DNA from: Armatimonadia bacterium
GTDB taxonomy: Bacteria > Armatimonadota > Zipacnadia > Zipacnadales > JABUFB01
Reading direction: 5' to 3'
Length of the DNA: 61,134 nucleotides
Assembly (NCBI GenBank): GCA_039679385.1
Contig: JBDKVB010000153.1
Span: 1 to 61,134 of the forward strand
Position numbers and translations under genes: made by a program. Position 1 is the first letter of the stretch. Each line of letters starts with the position of its first letter. The notes under the pieces were generated by a model. It was not told where the DNA came from. It was given only the letters and a program-made list of their open reading frames with translations, and searched no databases. This document shows positions 16,218 through 25,443 of the stretch, piece by piece.

Positions 16218-18353
16218 TCACTTCACCAGACCGAGACGGACCTCATACATATCTGCCCCGACCTCGCGCGAGGCAGCGATGGTCTCCGGGTAGGGCGTGT
16301 CGCAGCAGTCGACGAAGCCGATCTGGTAGTTCTCGCCATCCAGCCCGCGACCCGTGGTCGGCTCATCCTGGTACTTGAACCAGCCGGTGCCGACGAAAGT
16401 GGGATTCAGCAGGGCGCCACGCAGGTAGCTTCGGTACACGTCGGCACGCTCCGCCTGGTCCTTCACCTTCACGAGACCGGTGTGGAACATCCCCCGATCG
16501 AGGGCGCCGAAGTGGAACTCACCGATGATCCTCGGCACGTCACCGAGACCGGCGAAGTCCAGGTCGGCCACAGAGCGCCGGTACAGGTTGTAGCTCACCA
16601 CGTCACAGTACTTCGCGGCGGCCTGCGCGGCGGCGTTGTTGGTCCAGGCGAAACGGCACCCGAGATACAGGTTGTCCGGCGCGACTTCCTTCACGCAGTC
16701 CCGCACGGTCTTGAAGTAGGTCTCGGCGAGCTTGGAGTAGAAGGCGCGAAGGTCCTCGCCTGCCTTCTGCTTGTCCGGTGCGGCACGACTCTCGAGCAGC
16801 GCCTCCCAGGAGGCGCAGGTGGTTCCCCAGATGGCATTGAGCTTGTCGATGGTACCGTACTTCGCCTTGAGGTCCTCGAGGAACACGCGCTTTGCCGCCT
16901 GATCGGCCGGTGACTGGAGAGCCGCCAGGGCCAGAGAAGTGTCGTCGCCCCACGAGAGCTCATTGTCGACGAAGTAGCCCAGGCACCAGGGGTCCCCTGC
17001 GCTCTTGCCGACCTCCTGGGCCATGCGCTTCTGTGTGGCCTCCTTGAAGCTGGGGTCGAAGACATCCCGGAACTGCCCCCAGTAGCCGGTGCTACCCGCG
17101 ATGTTCTTGCCCCCGGTCCCTGCGGCGACCGTGTAGGGAGTCTGATGCATGAGGTACACGTTCTGGTCCGACCAGTTGGCGATCGTGTTCATGCCCCAGC
17201 TTGCGAGACGCCGGTGTGCCTGCTGCGCGGAAAGGTCCCGCCAGCTATCCCCGTACTTGCGCTTGAGGTTGGCGTTGGTGAAGTTGAAGACCTTGGGCTG
17301 CTTGCCCGCATAGTAGCCATTCACAACGTGCCCCTGGACGCCCCAGAACTCCTGGAACTCCGGCTTGTCCCCCCCGAAGTCCTGGAACCACGTCTTCCGG
17401 TCATCGGTCGGCGTGTAGTCGCCGCTACGCACGCAGTCCATTCCGTGGGCCCAGAAGAGCTTGCCGTCGGGATCGACCAGCCACCACTTGCCGTCGTACT
17501 TCTCCGTGCGGAAGAACCCCGTGGCCTTCAGCGTCGGCCCCTTGGCGTAGCCGCCCCACTTGTCCCAGGTTGCCGGACGGGGATGGTCGGCCAGGTCCTT
17601 AGCCTCCTCGGTCACGCGCTGAGTCATCTCCGCCACCGAATGGGTCTTGCCCGGCCACTCGCGATGCACGTACTGGCCGAAGGTGTCGATGAAGGGGAAG
17701 AAGGTCTCCGCCGTCACCGTGTCCGGCGGTGGCGGGGTGTAGGTTCCACCGGCGCGCACGTTGTCGATCTCATAGGAGTGGTCGGCCGTGGGCTTGCCGA
17801 CGAAAACCACAAGCTGCGTAACCTTCGCCGGGTCGATGGTGTGGGTGGTGTCGGCCTGCTGGGTCGGGTAGCCCCTCATGCCAAAGAGCTTGATACCGGG
17901 GATCCCCTGCGGCTTGCGGCTGAAGGTCACCTGCAGCACTCCGCTCTCGCCGGGCTTGAGGGCGATGTTGCCTGTGTTGCAGTTGTTGACACCGTCGGCG
18001 CCGGCGTTGTCAACGCGGCAGTTGACCTGCACGTCCTTGGTGCCGACGTTCCGCACATCAAGGGCGATGTAGTCGCACTTCGATAGGTCCCAGGTGCCGC
18101 CGGGAGCGACCAGAGTGATGCCCGGCCAGTCCACACCGTGACCGCTATCCACCCGAAGAGCGGAACCGCCCTCGGTCTTGGCCTGGGAGACCTTCACGTC
18201 GGAGGTCGGGACCTTCGAGAAGTCAAAGCCGCCCTCGAAATCGAAGAGCATGAGGTCTGCTGCTGCGCAGTGGACGGGCACGGTGAAGGCCAGACAGGCC
18301 AGCGCCGGGAGAGCCAACGCGCCGATGGACAAGAAGGACAGATACCTGTTCAT
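16218..18353 (-). CDS. GH50-like glycoside hydrolase (agarase relative), secreted
   Basis: A 711-residue exported enzyme. A signal peptide covers about residues 1-31. An N-terminal beta-sandwich, carbohydrate-binding-like region (about 35-195) precedes a TIM-barrel domain. That domain opens with F-P-F-I-D-T-F-G-Q-Y and R-E-W-P-G-K-T-H, then G-K-W-W-L-V-D-P-D-G-K-L-F-W-A-H-G, which are characteristic of GH50 beta-agarases and relatives. Likely acid/base is Glu in D-N-E-L-S-W (about 464) and nucleophile Glu in I-G-E-F-H-F-G (about 612). The substrate is probably a beta-linked galactan or similar glycan. ATG 18353 follows an AGGAGG with long spacing. A sulfatase is downstream and a fucosidase is divergent. 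Confidence 0.82.
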   Translation of the reverse strand: MNRYLSFLSIGALALPALACLAFTVPVHCAAADLMLFDFEGGFDFSKVPTSDVKVSQAKTEGGSALRVDSGHGVDWPGITLVAPGGTWDLSKCDYIALDVRNVGTKDVQVNCRVDNAGADGVNNCNTGNIALKPGESGVLQVTFSRKPQGIPGIKLFGMRGYPTQQADTTHTIDPAKVTQLVVFVGKPTADHSYEIDNVRAGGTYTPPPPDTVTAETFFPFIDTFGQYVHREWPGKTHSVAEMTQRVTEEAKDLADHPRPATWDKWGGYAKGPTLKATGFFRTEKYDGKWWLVDPDGKLFWAHGMDCVRSGDYTPTDDRKTWFQDFGGDKPEFQEFWGVQGHVVNGYYAGKQPKVFNFTNANLKRKYGDSWRDLSAQQAHRRLASWGMNTIANWSDQNVYLMHQTPYTVAAGTGGKNIAGSTGYWGQFRDVFDPSFKEATQKRMAQEVGKSAGDPWCLGYFVDNELSWGDDTSLALAALQSPADQAAKRVFLEDLKAKYGTIDKLNAIWGTTCASWEALLESRAAPDKQKAGEDLRAFYSKLAETYFKTVRDCVKEVAPDNLYLGCRFAWTNNAAAQAAAKYCDVVSYNLYRRSVADLDFAGLGDVPRIIGEFHFGALDRGMFHTGLVKVKDQAERADVYRSYLRGALLNPTFVGTGWFKYQDEPTTGRGLDGENYQIGFVDCCDTPYPETIAASREVGADMYEVRLGLVK

Positions 18354-18594
18354 GGTGTCGGGATGACCTCCTGGGTCACGACAGAGATGCGTGGGATGAC
18401 ACATGAGAGCACACAGTCAAAAGTCTACGCCGACTGCGGGGCACGACAGAGAGCCGCTACAAGTCGCTTCGCCCGGCGAGGCACAACTTCCTTCCACCTC
18501 CCCATGAGGAATCAGCAGGGCCTGTGGCGAAGCTTCCCGCTGCGTCGACCACACTGGGAGCTTACCAGCCTCAATGAGGAAGGGAAGTGCTGGA

Positions 18595-19848
18595 ATGTCG
18601 CCCGCCAACAAACCAACATCAGAAGAGCAGGATCGCGCACGACGTCTTGAGTGGTTCCGCAAAGCTCGCTTCGGCATGTTCATCCACTGGGGCCTGTACG
18701 CCCAGTTGGGCCGCCACGAGTGGGTCATGAACCGCGAACGGATTCCGCTGGAGGAGTACGAGCCACTGGCAGATTCCTGGAAACCGGGACCCTGGCCCGC
18801 TCGGAAGTGGGCGAAGCTCGCAAGGCAAGCCGGTCAGCGCTACATGGTCATGACGACCAAGCATCATGAGGGGTTCTGCCTCTTCAACTCCGAGCTGACC
18901 GACTACAACGCCGTGAAACGCGGTCCCAAGCGCGACCTGGTGGCGGAGTACGTTGAGGCGGCCCGTGACGAGGGGCTCAAGGTCGGCTTCTACTACTCTC
19001 TCATGGACTGGCACCACCCCGACGGGGCCAAGTGCGCGAAAAACGAGAAGTCGCGTCGCCGCTTCGTCGACTACATCCACGGGCAGATCCGCGAGCTGCT
19101 GAGCAACTACGGCAAGATCGACATCCTGTGGTATGACGTGTCCTGGCCCCTCGACGCCGAGGGCTGGGAGTCCGAGAAGATGAACCGTATGGCGCTCGAA
19201 CTGCAGCCCGACATCATCATCAACAACCGTAACCAGCTACCCGGCGACTTCGGCACACCCGAGCAGCACATCCGGGCGGAGGAAGGCGGCCGAATGTGGG
19301 AAGCCTGCATGACCTTCAACAACGCCTGGGGCTACACTCCGATTGACACCGACTGGAAGGACGCCGGGGCGGTTGCAGGGATGCTGCGCCAGGTTGCAGC
19401 CGGCGGCGGCAACCTCCTGCTGAACATCGGCCCGGCACCGGACGGCAGTGTTCCGGCACCGTGCCCGAAGGTCCTCAAGCAGGTCGGCGAGTGGCTCGAC
19501 AAGTACGGCGACGCGATCTACGACGCCACGGACGCGATGCAGCAGGAGTGGTCGCCCATCGGCGCCTTCACCCGCAAGGGAGACACACTGTACTACCACG
19601 TCAACCGCTGGCCGGGCTCGCAGATCGCTATCGGCGGGCTACAGTGCGAGGTGAAGGAAGCGCATCTGATGGGTGGCCCGGAAGTGGCCTTCACGCAGAA
19701 GCTGGACCGCCTGGTGCTGACCGGCTTGCCCGAGCAGGCACCCGATCCGGTGACGACAGTCCTTGAGCTGAAGGTATCGGGAGAACCGCGCCAGACCCTC
19801 GGCGCCGGCTGCGTAATGCTCCCCAAGGACCCCTGGAAGAAGCTCTAG
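18595..19848 (+). CDS. Alpha-L-fucosidase, GH29
   Basis: A 417-residue GH29 enzyme that removes alpha-linked L-fucose with retention. The start of the barrel W-F-R-K-A-R-F-G-M-F-I-H-W-G and the M-T-T-K-H-H-E-G-F-C-L-F segment are family hallmarks. The nucleophile is Asp181 in L-W-Y-D-V. N-L-L-L-N-I-G-P-A-P-D-G-S follows late in the barrel, then a short C-terminal beta-sandwich. No signal peptide is seen, so it should act on imported oligosaccharides. ATG 18595 is preferred because GGAAGGGA precedes it; an ATG 7 codons upstream would overlap that site. It is divergent from the GH50-like gene and ends at a strong terminator. Confidence 0.93.
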   Translation: MSPANKPTSEEQDRARRLEWFRKARFGMFIHWGLYAQLGRHEWVMNRERIPLEEYEPLADSWKPGPWPARKWAKLARQAGQRYMVMTTKHHEGFCLFNSELTDYNAVKRGPKRDLVAEYVEAARDEGLKVGFYYSLMDWHHPDGAKCAKNEKSRRRFVDYIHGQIRELLSNYGKIDILWYDVSWPLDAEGWESEKMNRMALELQPDIIINNRNQLPGDFGTPEQHIRAEEGGRMWEACMTFNNAWGYTPIDTDWKDAGAVAGMLRQVAAGGGNLLLNIGPAPDGSVPAPCPKVLKQVGEWLDKYGDAIYDATDAMQQEWSPIGAFTRKGDTLYYHVNRWPGSQIAIGGLQCEVKEAHLMGGPEVAFTQKLDRLVLTGLPEQAPDPVTTVLELKVSGEPRQTLGAGCVMLPKDPWKKL

Positions 19849-19883
19849 GCCCGACTCAGGCAGTCCCCTTCGCTGTGCCATCG

Positions 19884-19916
19884 AGAGGGGCGCCGCCAGA
19901 TCGGCGCCCCTCTTCC
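19884..19916 (+). terminator. Terminator after the GH29 gene
   Basis: A 12-bp stem AGAGGGGCGCCG (19884-19895) pairs with CGGCGCCCCTCT (19902-19913), loop of 6, followed by TCCGTTG. Confidence 0.75.
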
Positions 19917-20073
19917 GTTGCTGGATGTCCTCTTTGTCGCCCGGGTCCCCTCTGGACCCGTCGGAGGTTCCGGCAAAGGTCAGAGAAGGGGACTGTTGAC
20001 AAGGTGGTGAACAGACAGGCCGAGACTGGAACTCAGATCATGCGCCGCCCGCCAGGGGTACAGGAGGACGTCG

Positions 20074-22257
20074 ATGGGACGCAAAGCTGCGTGGGTGACT
20101 GTCGCTCTGGTGATTGTCTCGCAGATGGCGTGGGCGCAGCCGACTTCCCCGGCTGCTACCGAGGCAAGCCTCCTCGGGACGTGGTTGGTGCGTACCCAGG
20201 AACTCGAAGTCCAGTTGGTGCTGCGGGTGGATGGCACCTTCACCCGCACCGCCAGGGGAATCGGACAGGATGGCACTTTTACCGGTCGCTACACGGTAAG
20301 CGGGGCGAAGATCACCTTCCGCGACGAGGGCTCGGCGGAGAGCACTACCCTCAACTACAAGCTTGCCGGCGACCTGCTGACCGTGACCGACGACGACGGC
20401 AACGGGTTTCAGCTTGCGCGCCAACCGGTACCGGGAACCGTACCGGCACCGACGGTCACCAGCCTAGAGCGCCTGTGCGGCAAGTGGGTGCGGCAGGACG
20501 GACAGCCTGCAGTCACCTATGAGTTCTCTGCCGATGGCTCCTACGTGATGACCGTCAAGTCAGCCCTTGCCGATGCGCGAGGAACCGGCAAGTACCGACT
20601 CCAGGGCAACGTACTGGAGACGACACCGGACAGCGGCACCCCGCTTCGCAGATACCAGTACCGCCTTGCCGATCCCAACACGCTCGAACTGACCGATCCT
20701 GCCGGTCCCCCGATGCGCTTCGCTCGTGACGCTGCGGCACAGGCGCCCGCAAACATCGCTCAGCCGGCTACCGCAGCACCGACCCTTGTGCCCCCAGTCG
20801 GCGACCTCAAGGTCCCCCTGCCGCTGCCCCGCGTCGCAGGCGGGCACCTCGTGTACACCCGTTGGGTGCCCGCGGTCGCAGCCGCCGGCGGCTTGCAGGC
20901 AACCGGGATCGTGCCGAAGCTGTTCGTCATGAACTCCGACGGCAGCGCAAAGCAGCCCTTCCTGACCGGTGAGCCCTTCACTTCCTTCAAGCAGGCACGG
21001 TGGTCGCCGAAGTACGACCGCCTCGCCTTCTGCTCTGACTGGATGATGGCCAGGTCTGCCTGCATGGAGGACATCTTCATCGCCCGCGCGGATGGTCTCG
21101 GGGTCCTCCGCGTCACAGGCAACGAGCTGCGCGCACCAGCTCCCGAGGGCTACGGGATCGTCACCGGCCTGGTGGAGGACAACACCCGAGCTGAGTTCGT
21201 CGCCGCCACCTCGCCCACCGAGATCAGCGTGACCGCCCAGGGCTCTGACGGCACGGTCTTCCACCCCGGCCAGAAGGTCGATGTGGATGTCGTCAACCAG
21301 AAGAACGAGAAGCTGCGCGACGCCCAGGTTCACCGCTTCATCCTGCCCCGGGTGATGGCAGGCAAGCAAGTCTGGCTGAAGCTGTGGAAGACGCCGGACA
21401 ACGGCAGCGTTCACCTCATCGAGGTAAAGCCGAACCAGGTGAACGATGTTGGGCCCCTTCAGGTCTCGGGGGCCACCCTCAAAGCCTGGCAGCCCAGCCT
21501 GAGCGATGACCAGCGCTATGTGGTCGGCATGGGGAGCATGACCTGGCTGGAGTACCGGACGAACCGCGCCGAGATGGGGATCGCCGCCACCCTCCCCGGG
21601 GGGTACGATCCGCAGTTCCGCAAGGAGCGCGAAGGCGCAGACAACGTGAGCCTGTATGACATCACCAGGGGCGGCATCCCGATCGCCATGTTCGAGCCCA
21701 CTCGCGCCCTCGGAGAGAACGCCAAAGACCCGGCTCTCTCCCCCGATGGCCAGTGGATCGCCGTCGCCTGGGGTCGCGCTCTGAGCGAAAACCTCGCGTT
21801 GGTCAGCGTTGCCGACCTCATCGCAAACCACCCCAACCCGCGGGTTCTGGTGCAGGGCCAGATGATCCTGCCCAACGCTGTGACGACCTTTCAGAGCCTC
21901 AGTCACGGTGCCGGCTCTCCGGCCTGGTCCTCAGATGGCCGAAGCATCGCCTTCGCCTACGGCTCCTGTACGACCGACTACAACAGCGCACAGATTGCTG
22001 TGGTGAAGGCGGACGGCTCCGGCCTGCGTCAACTGACCAACTTCCCCATTAACCAGTTAGCCTGTCAGCCCTGCTTCTCCCCCGACGGCACGCAGATCGC
22101 TTTCACAGTCCTCACCGGCAAGGTGGGGCCCATGCGCATGGAGAACTTGATCGCGATGCAGTTCACCTCCGACATCTACGTCATCGGCGTCGATGGCACA
22201 GGGCTGCGACGCCTTACAGACGACGGCGCCTCCAGTGAGCCCGCCTGGGGACCCTGA
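20074..22257 (+). CDS. Exported lipocalin-like/TolB-type propeller protein
   Basis: A 727-residue exported protein. Signal peptide about 1-22 (A-W-A-Q). Two tandem small beta-domains of about 90 residues follow (L-L-G-T-W-L at about 33, L-C-G-K-W-V at about 134), each with the G-x-Y-x-x-x-G and L-x-L-T-D pattern of lipocalin-like calycin domains. The rest (about 240-727) has PD40/TolB-type repeats such as S-P-D-G-Q-W-I-A, S-S-D-G-R-S-I-A-F and S-P-D-G-T-Q-I-A-F, forming a beta-propeller. Probably periplasmic; it may bind a ligand or partner protein. No enzymatic motif is seen. AGGAGG lies 6 nt before the ATG. Confidence 0.8.
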   Translation: MGRKAAWVTVALVIVSQMAWAQPTSPAATEASLLGTWLVRTQELEVQLVLRVDGTFTRTARGIGQDGTFTGRYTVSGAKITFRDEGSAESTTLNYKLAGDLLTVTDDDGNGFQLARQPVPGTVPAPTVTSLERLCGKWVRQDGQPAVTYEFSADGSYVMTVKSALADARGTGKYRLQGNVLETTPDSGTPLRRYQYRLADPNTLELTDPAGPPMRFARDAAAQAPANIAQPATAAPTLVPPVGDLKVPLPLPRVAGGHLVYTRWVPAVAAAGGLQATGIVPKLFVMNSDGSAKQPFLTGEPFTSFKQARWSPKYDRLAFCSDWMMARSACMEDIFIARADGLGVLRVTGNELRAPAPEGYGIVTGLVEDNTRAEFVAATSPTEISVTAQGSDGTVFHPGQKVDVDVVNQKNEKLRDAQVHRFILPRVMAGKQVWLKLWKTPDNGSVHLIEVKPNQVNDVGPLQVSGATLKAWQPSLSDDQRYVVGMGSMTWLEYRTNRAEMGIAATLPGGYDPQFRKEREGADNVSLYDITRGGIPIAMFEPTRALGENAKDPALSPDGQWIAVAWGRALSENLALVSVADLIANHPNPRVLVQGQMILPNAVTTFQSLSHGAGSPAWSSDGRSIAFAYGSCTTDYNSAQIAVVKADGSGLRQLTNFPINQLACQPCFSPDGTQIAFTVLTGKVGPMRMENLIAMQFTSDIYVIGVDGTGLRRLTDDGASSEPAWGP

Positions 22258-22289
22258 ACACATGTCCGGCGACCACTCGACACAGCATA

Positions 22290-22322
22290 ACAGGCCGGGC
22301 AGCGCAGAGCTGCTCGGCCTGT
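22290..22322. terminator. Bidirectional terminator between convergent genes
   Basis: A 14-bp stem, ACAGGCCGGGCAGC (22290-22303) with 22309-22322, containing one G-U pair and a 5-nt loop. It is placed midway between the convergent propeller and DUF3604 genes. Confidence 0.65.
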
Positions 22323-22351
22323 AGCTTCGTGCTTCGACCCGTCTGGCCGGC

Positions 22352-25222
22352 CTAACCGCCGTAGCTGATCCACATCGGCGAGGACCAGGCCATCTGCTCA
22401 TCGACCTGCATGACCCGCAGGTAGTAGTAGCTCGTACCGGTCGGCGCCGTGTTGTCCTGCCACGAGAACTCCGCGTCCTTCGCCTCTCCCGTGGGCCGGT
22501 AGGTGTACACGATCTTGGCGTCCTTGATGATCTCCATCACCTGGATCGGCGCGGTCCCCTGCACCTTCGCCTGCATCACCGGCGGCGTCTGGGCCTTGAA
22601 CTCGTCGCCCATCATCTGATTCCCCGCACCGAACCACACCACGAGATTGTCCGTGGCGCCGAAGCAGTGACGCTTGCAGAAGGCGTCGAAGATCGCCTGG
22701 CGTGAGAACTCCGGCGCCCAGACTCCGGCGTAGGAGAGGTGGGTGGAGCCGTGGTCCGACGAGGCCATGAAGCCTAGCCGGTAGCCCTTGGCGAGAGCGT
22801 TCCAGACGAACCCGGCCGGACGGTACCCGCCGATCTGCAGGTCTACGCGGTCAGCCGTCGCCGACTTCGGCGCTCCCTCGTACTCGTAGTTCGTCCGGCA
22901 GCCCTGGTAGATCTCCACGGCAGGCTCACGTTCCGGGTCATTGTCGCGCCAGTCGGTGCCCATGTCCGTCGCCGAGGTATGGGAGAAGCAGATGCCGTTG
23001 TTGACCCTCAGGTAGTCATACAGCTTCTTTGTGTCGTCGGGAGACAGGACATACCTCTGCCGGGCGGGAGCGTTCGGCCTCGCGTTAGGGTTCGGAATCC
23101 GGACCCGCTCAAAGCAGCGAACACCCCGCTTGAGGAAGGTCACATTGCGGTGCCCGTCCGGGTAGTTCTGGCTTCGCTCATATCCGTACAGGGGCTCGAA
23201 GACATCCTCGATGTAGAACAGGTCAGCCAGCTTCTGCGAACGCCACCAGGAGTAGTCCTGGCCGCCTCCGTTGTCGTGGTCCCAGGCGGCGAGGAACTCC
23301 TGCCGCGCCGCATCCACCTCATACCGCATCATGTCGTACATGCTGCCGTCGCCGCCGCCATCGAAGGACACGTCGGTATGCCGATGCGTCTCCCCGCACA
23401 GGGCCCGGTAGACCACACCGGCCACGGTCCAGCGTGCCGACTGCCGACGCATCACATCGGCGAACTCGTTGGGGTGCAGGTTCGTCGGGAGCGGTAAGGT
23501 CGCTGTCGGCACATAGGGCACCAGGGGTGGCGTGCCCGGCGTTCCCTGATCGGCCACCAACTGCGTCACATAGGCGTTGTTCGTCCCCGAGTTCGTGTAG
23601 TTGCCCGGAATCGGGTTGCGCCAGGGCCGCTCGTCTACCGCCCAGGCCACTACCAGTCCACCGTCAGGCGCAGCGACGACCTGCGGATCGACATCCTCGC
23701 GCCCGTTGGTGTAGGGAATCCAGACGTCACTGCGCCAGGTGGTGCCATCCCAGTAAGCCGCGTAGTTGTACCAGGTGGTAAAGGGGTTGCCTCCGCTCTG
23801 CTTGGCCTCCTGACGGCGGTAGATCATCCACAGCCGACCTTCACCGTCGAAGCATACCTGGGGCAGCTCATTCATCCTGCGCGATCCGACGGTGAAACTA
23901 TCGGGCAGGTTCGCCTCCGGCTGCTTCAGCGTCCCGTTCTCGAGGCACACCAGACGCGGGATGCGGTTACTGTGCAGGCGGCTGAAGGCGCGCTCCTTGA
24001 CCAGGAAGCCCTGGTCCTTACCCCACAGCACTCCACCTTCCTCCCAGGCGATCCACAGGCGGTCCTGCTTGTCTATCGCCAGCGATGCATGGGCCTCGAA
24101 CTCCGGTGCGGAGGTGATGGCACGGACTGGGCTCAGCGTCCCGCCCTCGTAAGTGCGCAGGCAGACGTCGTAGTTGCCATTCCGGTAAGTATCCCAGGCG
24201 ATGTAGACACGCCCCGAGCTGTCGGCGGCCACGGCGGGTTCCCAGTCGTTGGCCCGTTCGTCACTGACCCGAATCTCAGCTCCCCAGGCACCGTTCTCAT
24301 AGGGCTTCAGGAAGATGTCATATTGCCCATCGCGTGCTGCCTGCCAGACCAGCCATAGACGTCCCTGCTTGTCGGCGCAGACCGCATGGTAGAACTCGGC
24401 CCCCGGGTCAGAGGTCAACCGTTCGAGTTTCCCAGGCTGTCCCCCATCGATCCGCCGTCCCCACAGGTCCCAGTTCAGCCCGTCGCGTGCCGACCAGATG
24501 GCCCATACCGCACCATCACCCGCGGCAGCGACCCGAGTGTCGTAACAGTCCCCCGGTTGCGGCGCGAGCTTGAGCGGCGCGCCCCAGACGCCACCAATCC
24601 GGCACCGCGCAAAGGGCTGGTCGGCGTCGGGCTCCCAGCCCAGGTATACCAGGTACTGGTTGCCGGCGGCGTCCAGGGCAATCGAGGCATAGTCGTTCAT
24701 GGCCGGCCCCTGCGTCAGTCGATCGCTGACGGGAATCCGGTCTGCCTGAACGCGCTGGGGGAGCTTGAGCGGCTGGCCGAACTTCAGCTCCGCCAGCTTT
24801 ACCTCATAGGTCGCCTCGCCTGCTTTCACCTGTGCCGTAGCAGTCAGCGGCGCGTCGAGGTACACAAGGACACCGACCGGCTGCGGGACACCGGTCCGCT
24901 CCCGTATCCCGCGGGCAACCTCATCCGGGGAGAGCTGCTTCGGCCGCGACATGGCCGCCTTGCAGGTCCACGAGGCAGGCCCGGTGACCTTGTCCGCCGC
25001 CTCGAAGTGATAGCCCTCGACCTTCACCACCGTCCCCGAAGACACGCTCACACTGCCGCTGTAGTCGAGGGCCTCCGTGGCCCCGGTGCCGAAGACGATC
25101 CGGAAGGCGAAGCTGGGCGTTCCAGTGTAGGGAAGCCACTCGGGTGCATCAGTGTTCTGGGCAAGGGCGAAGGCGGGGAGAACCAGGCACACCACCGCAA
25201 CGAGAAGGACCGGCCTCGTCAT
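22352..25222 (-). CDS. Secreted beta-propeller fused to DUF3604 PHP-like hydrolase
   Basis: A 956-residue exported protein. Signal peptide about 1-22. Residues about 170-560 hold repeats of about 50 residues with the pattern D-x-x-G-R-x-Y-I-A-W-D-x-x-x-x-G-N-Y-D, a beta-propeller. From about 600 the sequence matches DUF3604: G-E-T-H-R-H-T-D (about 607), W-D-H-D (about 646), C-F-S-H-T-S-A and S-S-D-H-G-S-T-H (about 821) provide the His/Asp metal ligands of a PHP-type metallohydrolase. A short beta-domain closes the protein. Substrate unknown, perhaps a phosphate or other ester on a glycan bound by the propeller. ATG 25222 follows GAGGCGAGG. Confidence 0.85.
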   Translation of the reverse strand: MTRPVLLVAVVCLVLPAFALAQNTDAPEWLPYTGTPSFAFRIVFGTGATEALDYSGSVSVSSGTVVKVEGYHFEAADKVTGPASWTCKAAMSRPKQLSPDEVARGIRERTGVPQPVGVLVYLDAPLTATAQVKAGEATYEVKLAELKFGQPLKLPQRVQADRIPVSDRLTQGPAMNDYASIALDAAGNQYLVYLGWEPDADQPFARCRIGGVWGAPLKLAPQPGDCYDTRVAAAGDGAVWAIWSARDGLNWDLWGRRIDGGQPGKLERLTSDPGAEFYHAVCADKQGRLWLVWQAARDGQYDIFLKPYENGAWGAEIRVSDERANDWEPAVAADSSGRVYIAWDTYRNGNYDVCLRTYEGGTLSPVRAITSAPEFEAHASLAIDKQDRLWIAWEEGGVLWGKDQGFLVKERAFSRLHSNRIPRLVCLENGTLKQPEANLPDSFTVGSRRMNELPQVCFDGEGRLWMIYRRQEAKQSGGNPFTTWYNYAAYWDGTTWRSDVWIPYTNGREDVDPQVVAAPDGGLVVAWAVDERPWRNPIPGNYTNSGTNNAYVTQLVADQGTPGTPPLVPYVPTATLPLPTNLHPNEFADVMRRQSARWTVAGVVYRALCGETHRHTDVSFDGGGDGSMYDMMRYEVDAARQEFLAAWDHDNGGGQDYSWWRSQKLADLFYIEDVFEPLYGYERSQNYPDGHRNVTFLKRGVRCFERVRIPNPNARPNAPARQRYVLSPDDTKKLYDYLRVNNGICFSHTSATDMGTDWRDNDPEREPAVEIYQGCRTNYEYEGAPKSATADRVDLQIGGYRPAGFVWNALAKGYRLGFMASSDHGSTHLSYAGVWAPEFSRQAIFDAFCKRHCFGATDNLVVWFGAGNQMMGDEFKAQTPPVMQAKVQGTAPIQVMEIIKDAKIVYTYRPTGEAKDAEFSWQDNTAPTGTSYYYLRVMQVDEQMAWSSPMWISYGG

Positions 25223-25443
25223 GGGACCTCGCCTCACTTTGCTGGACGGCAACTGTGCGTCCGCGAACCACCACGCGACGAGGAGCGAACCGGATGCGAA
25301 CACTTTCGACGGCCCTGACGGGACTCCTGCCACGAAGGTTGGGCCCCAGGAAGGAGAGCGGCCCTCGAACGCGGAAATGGATCAGTTCACTGACTTTGCG
25401 ACAACAGAGCCGTGTCAGATAACCCAAAAGGACGTGAGGACAA

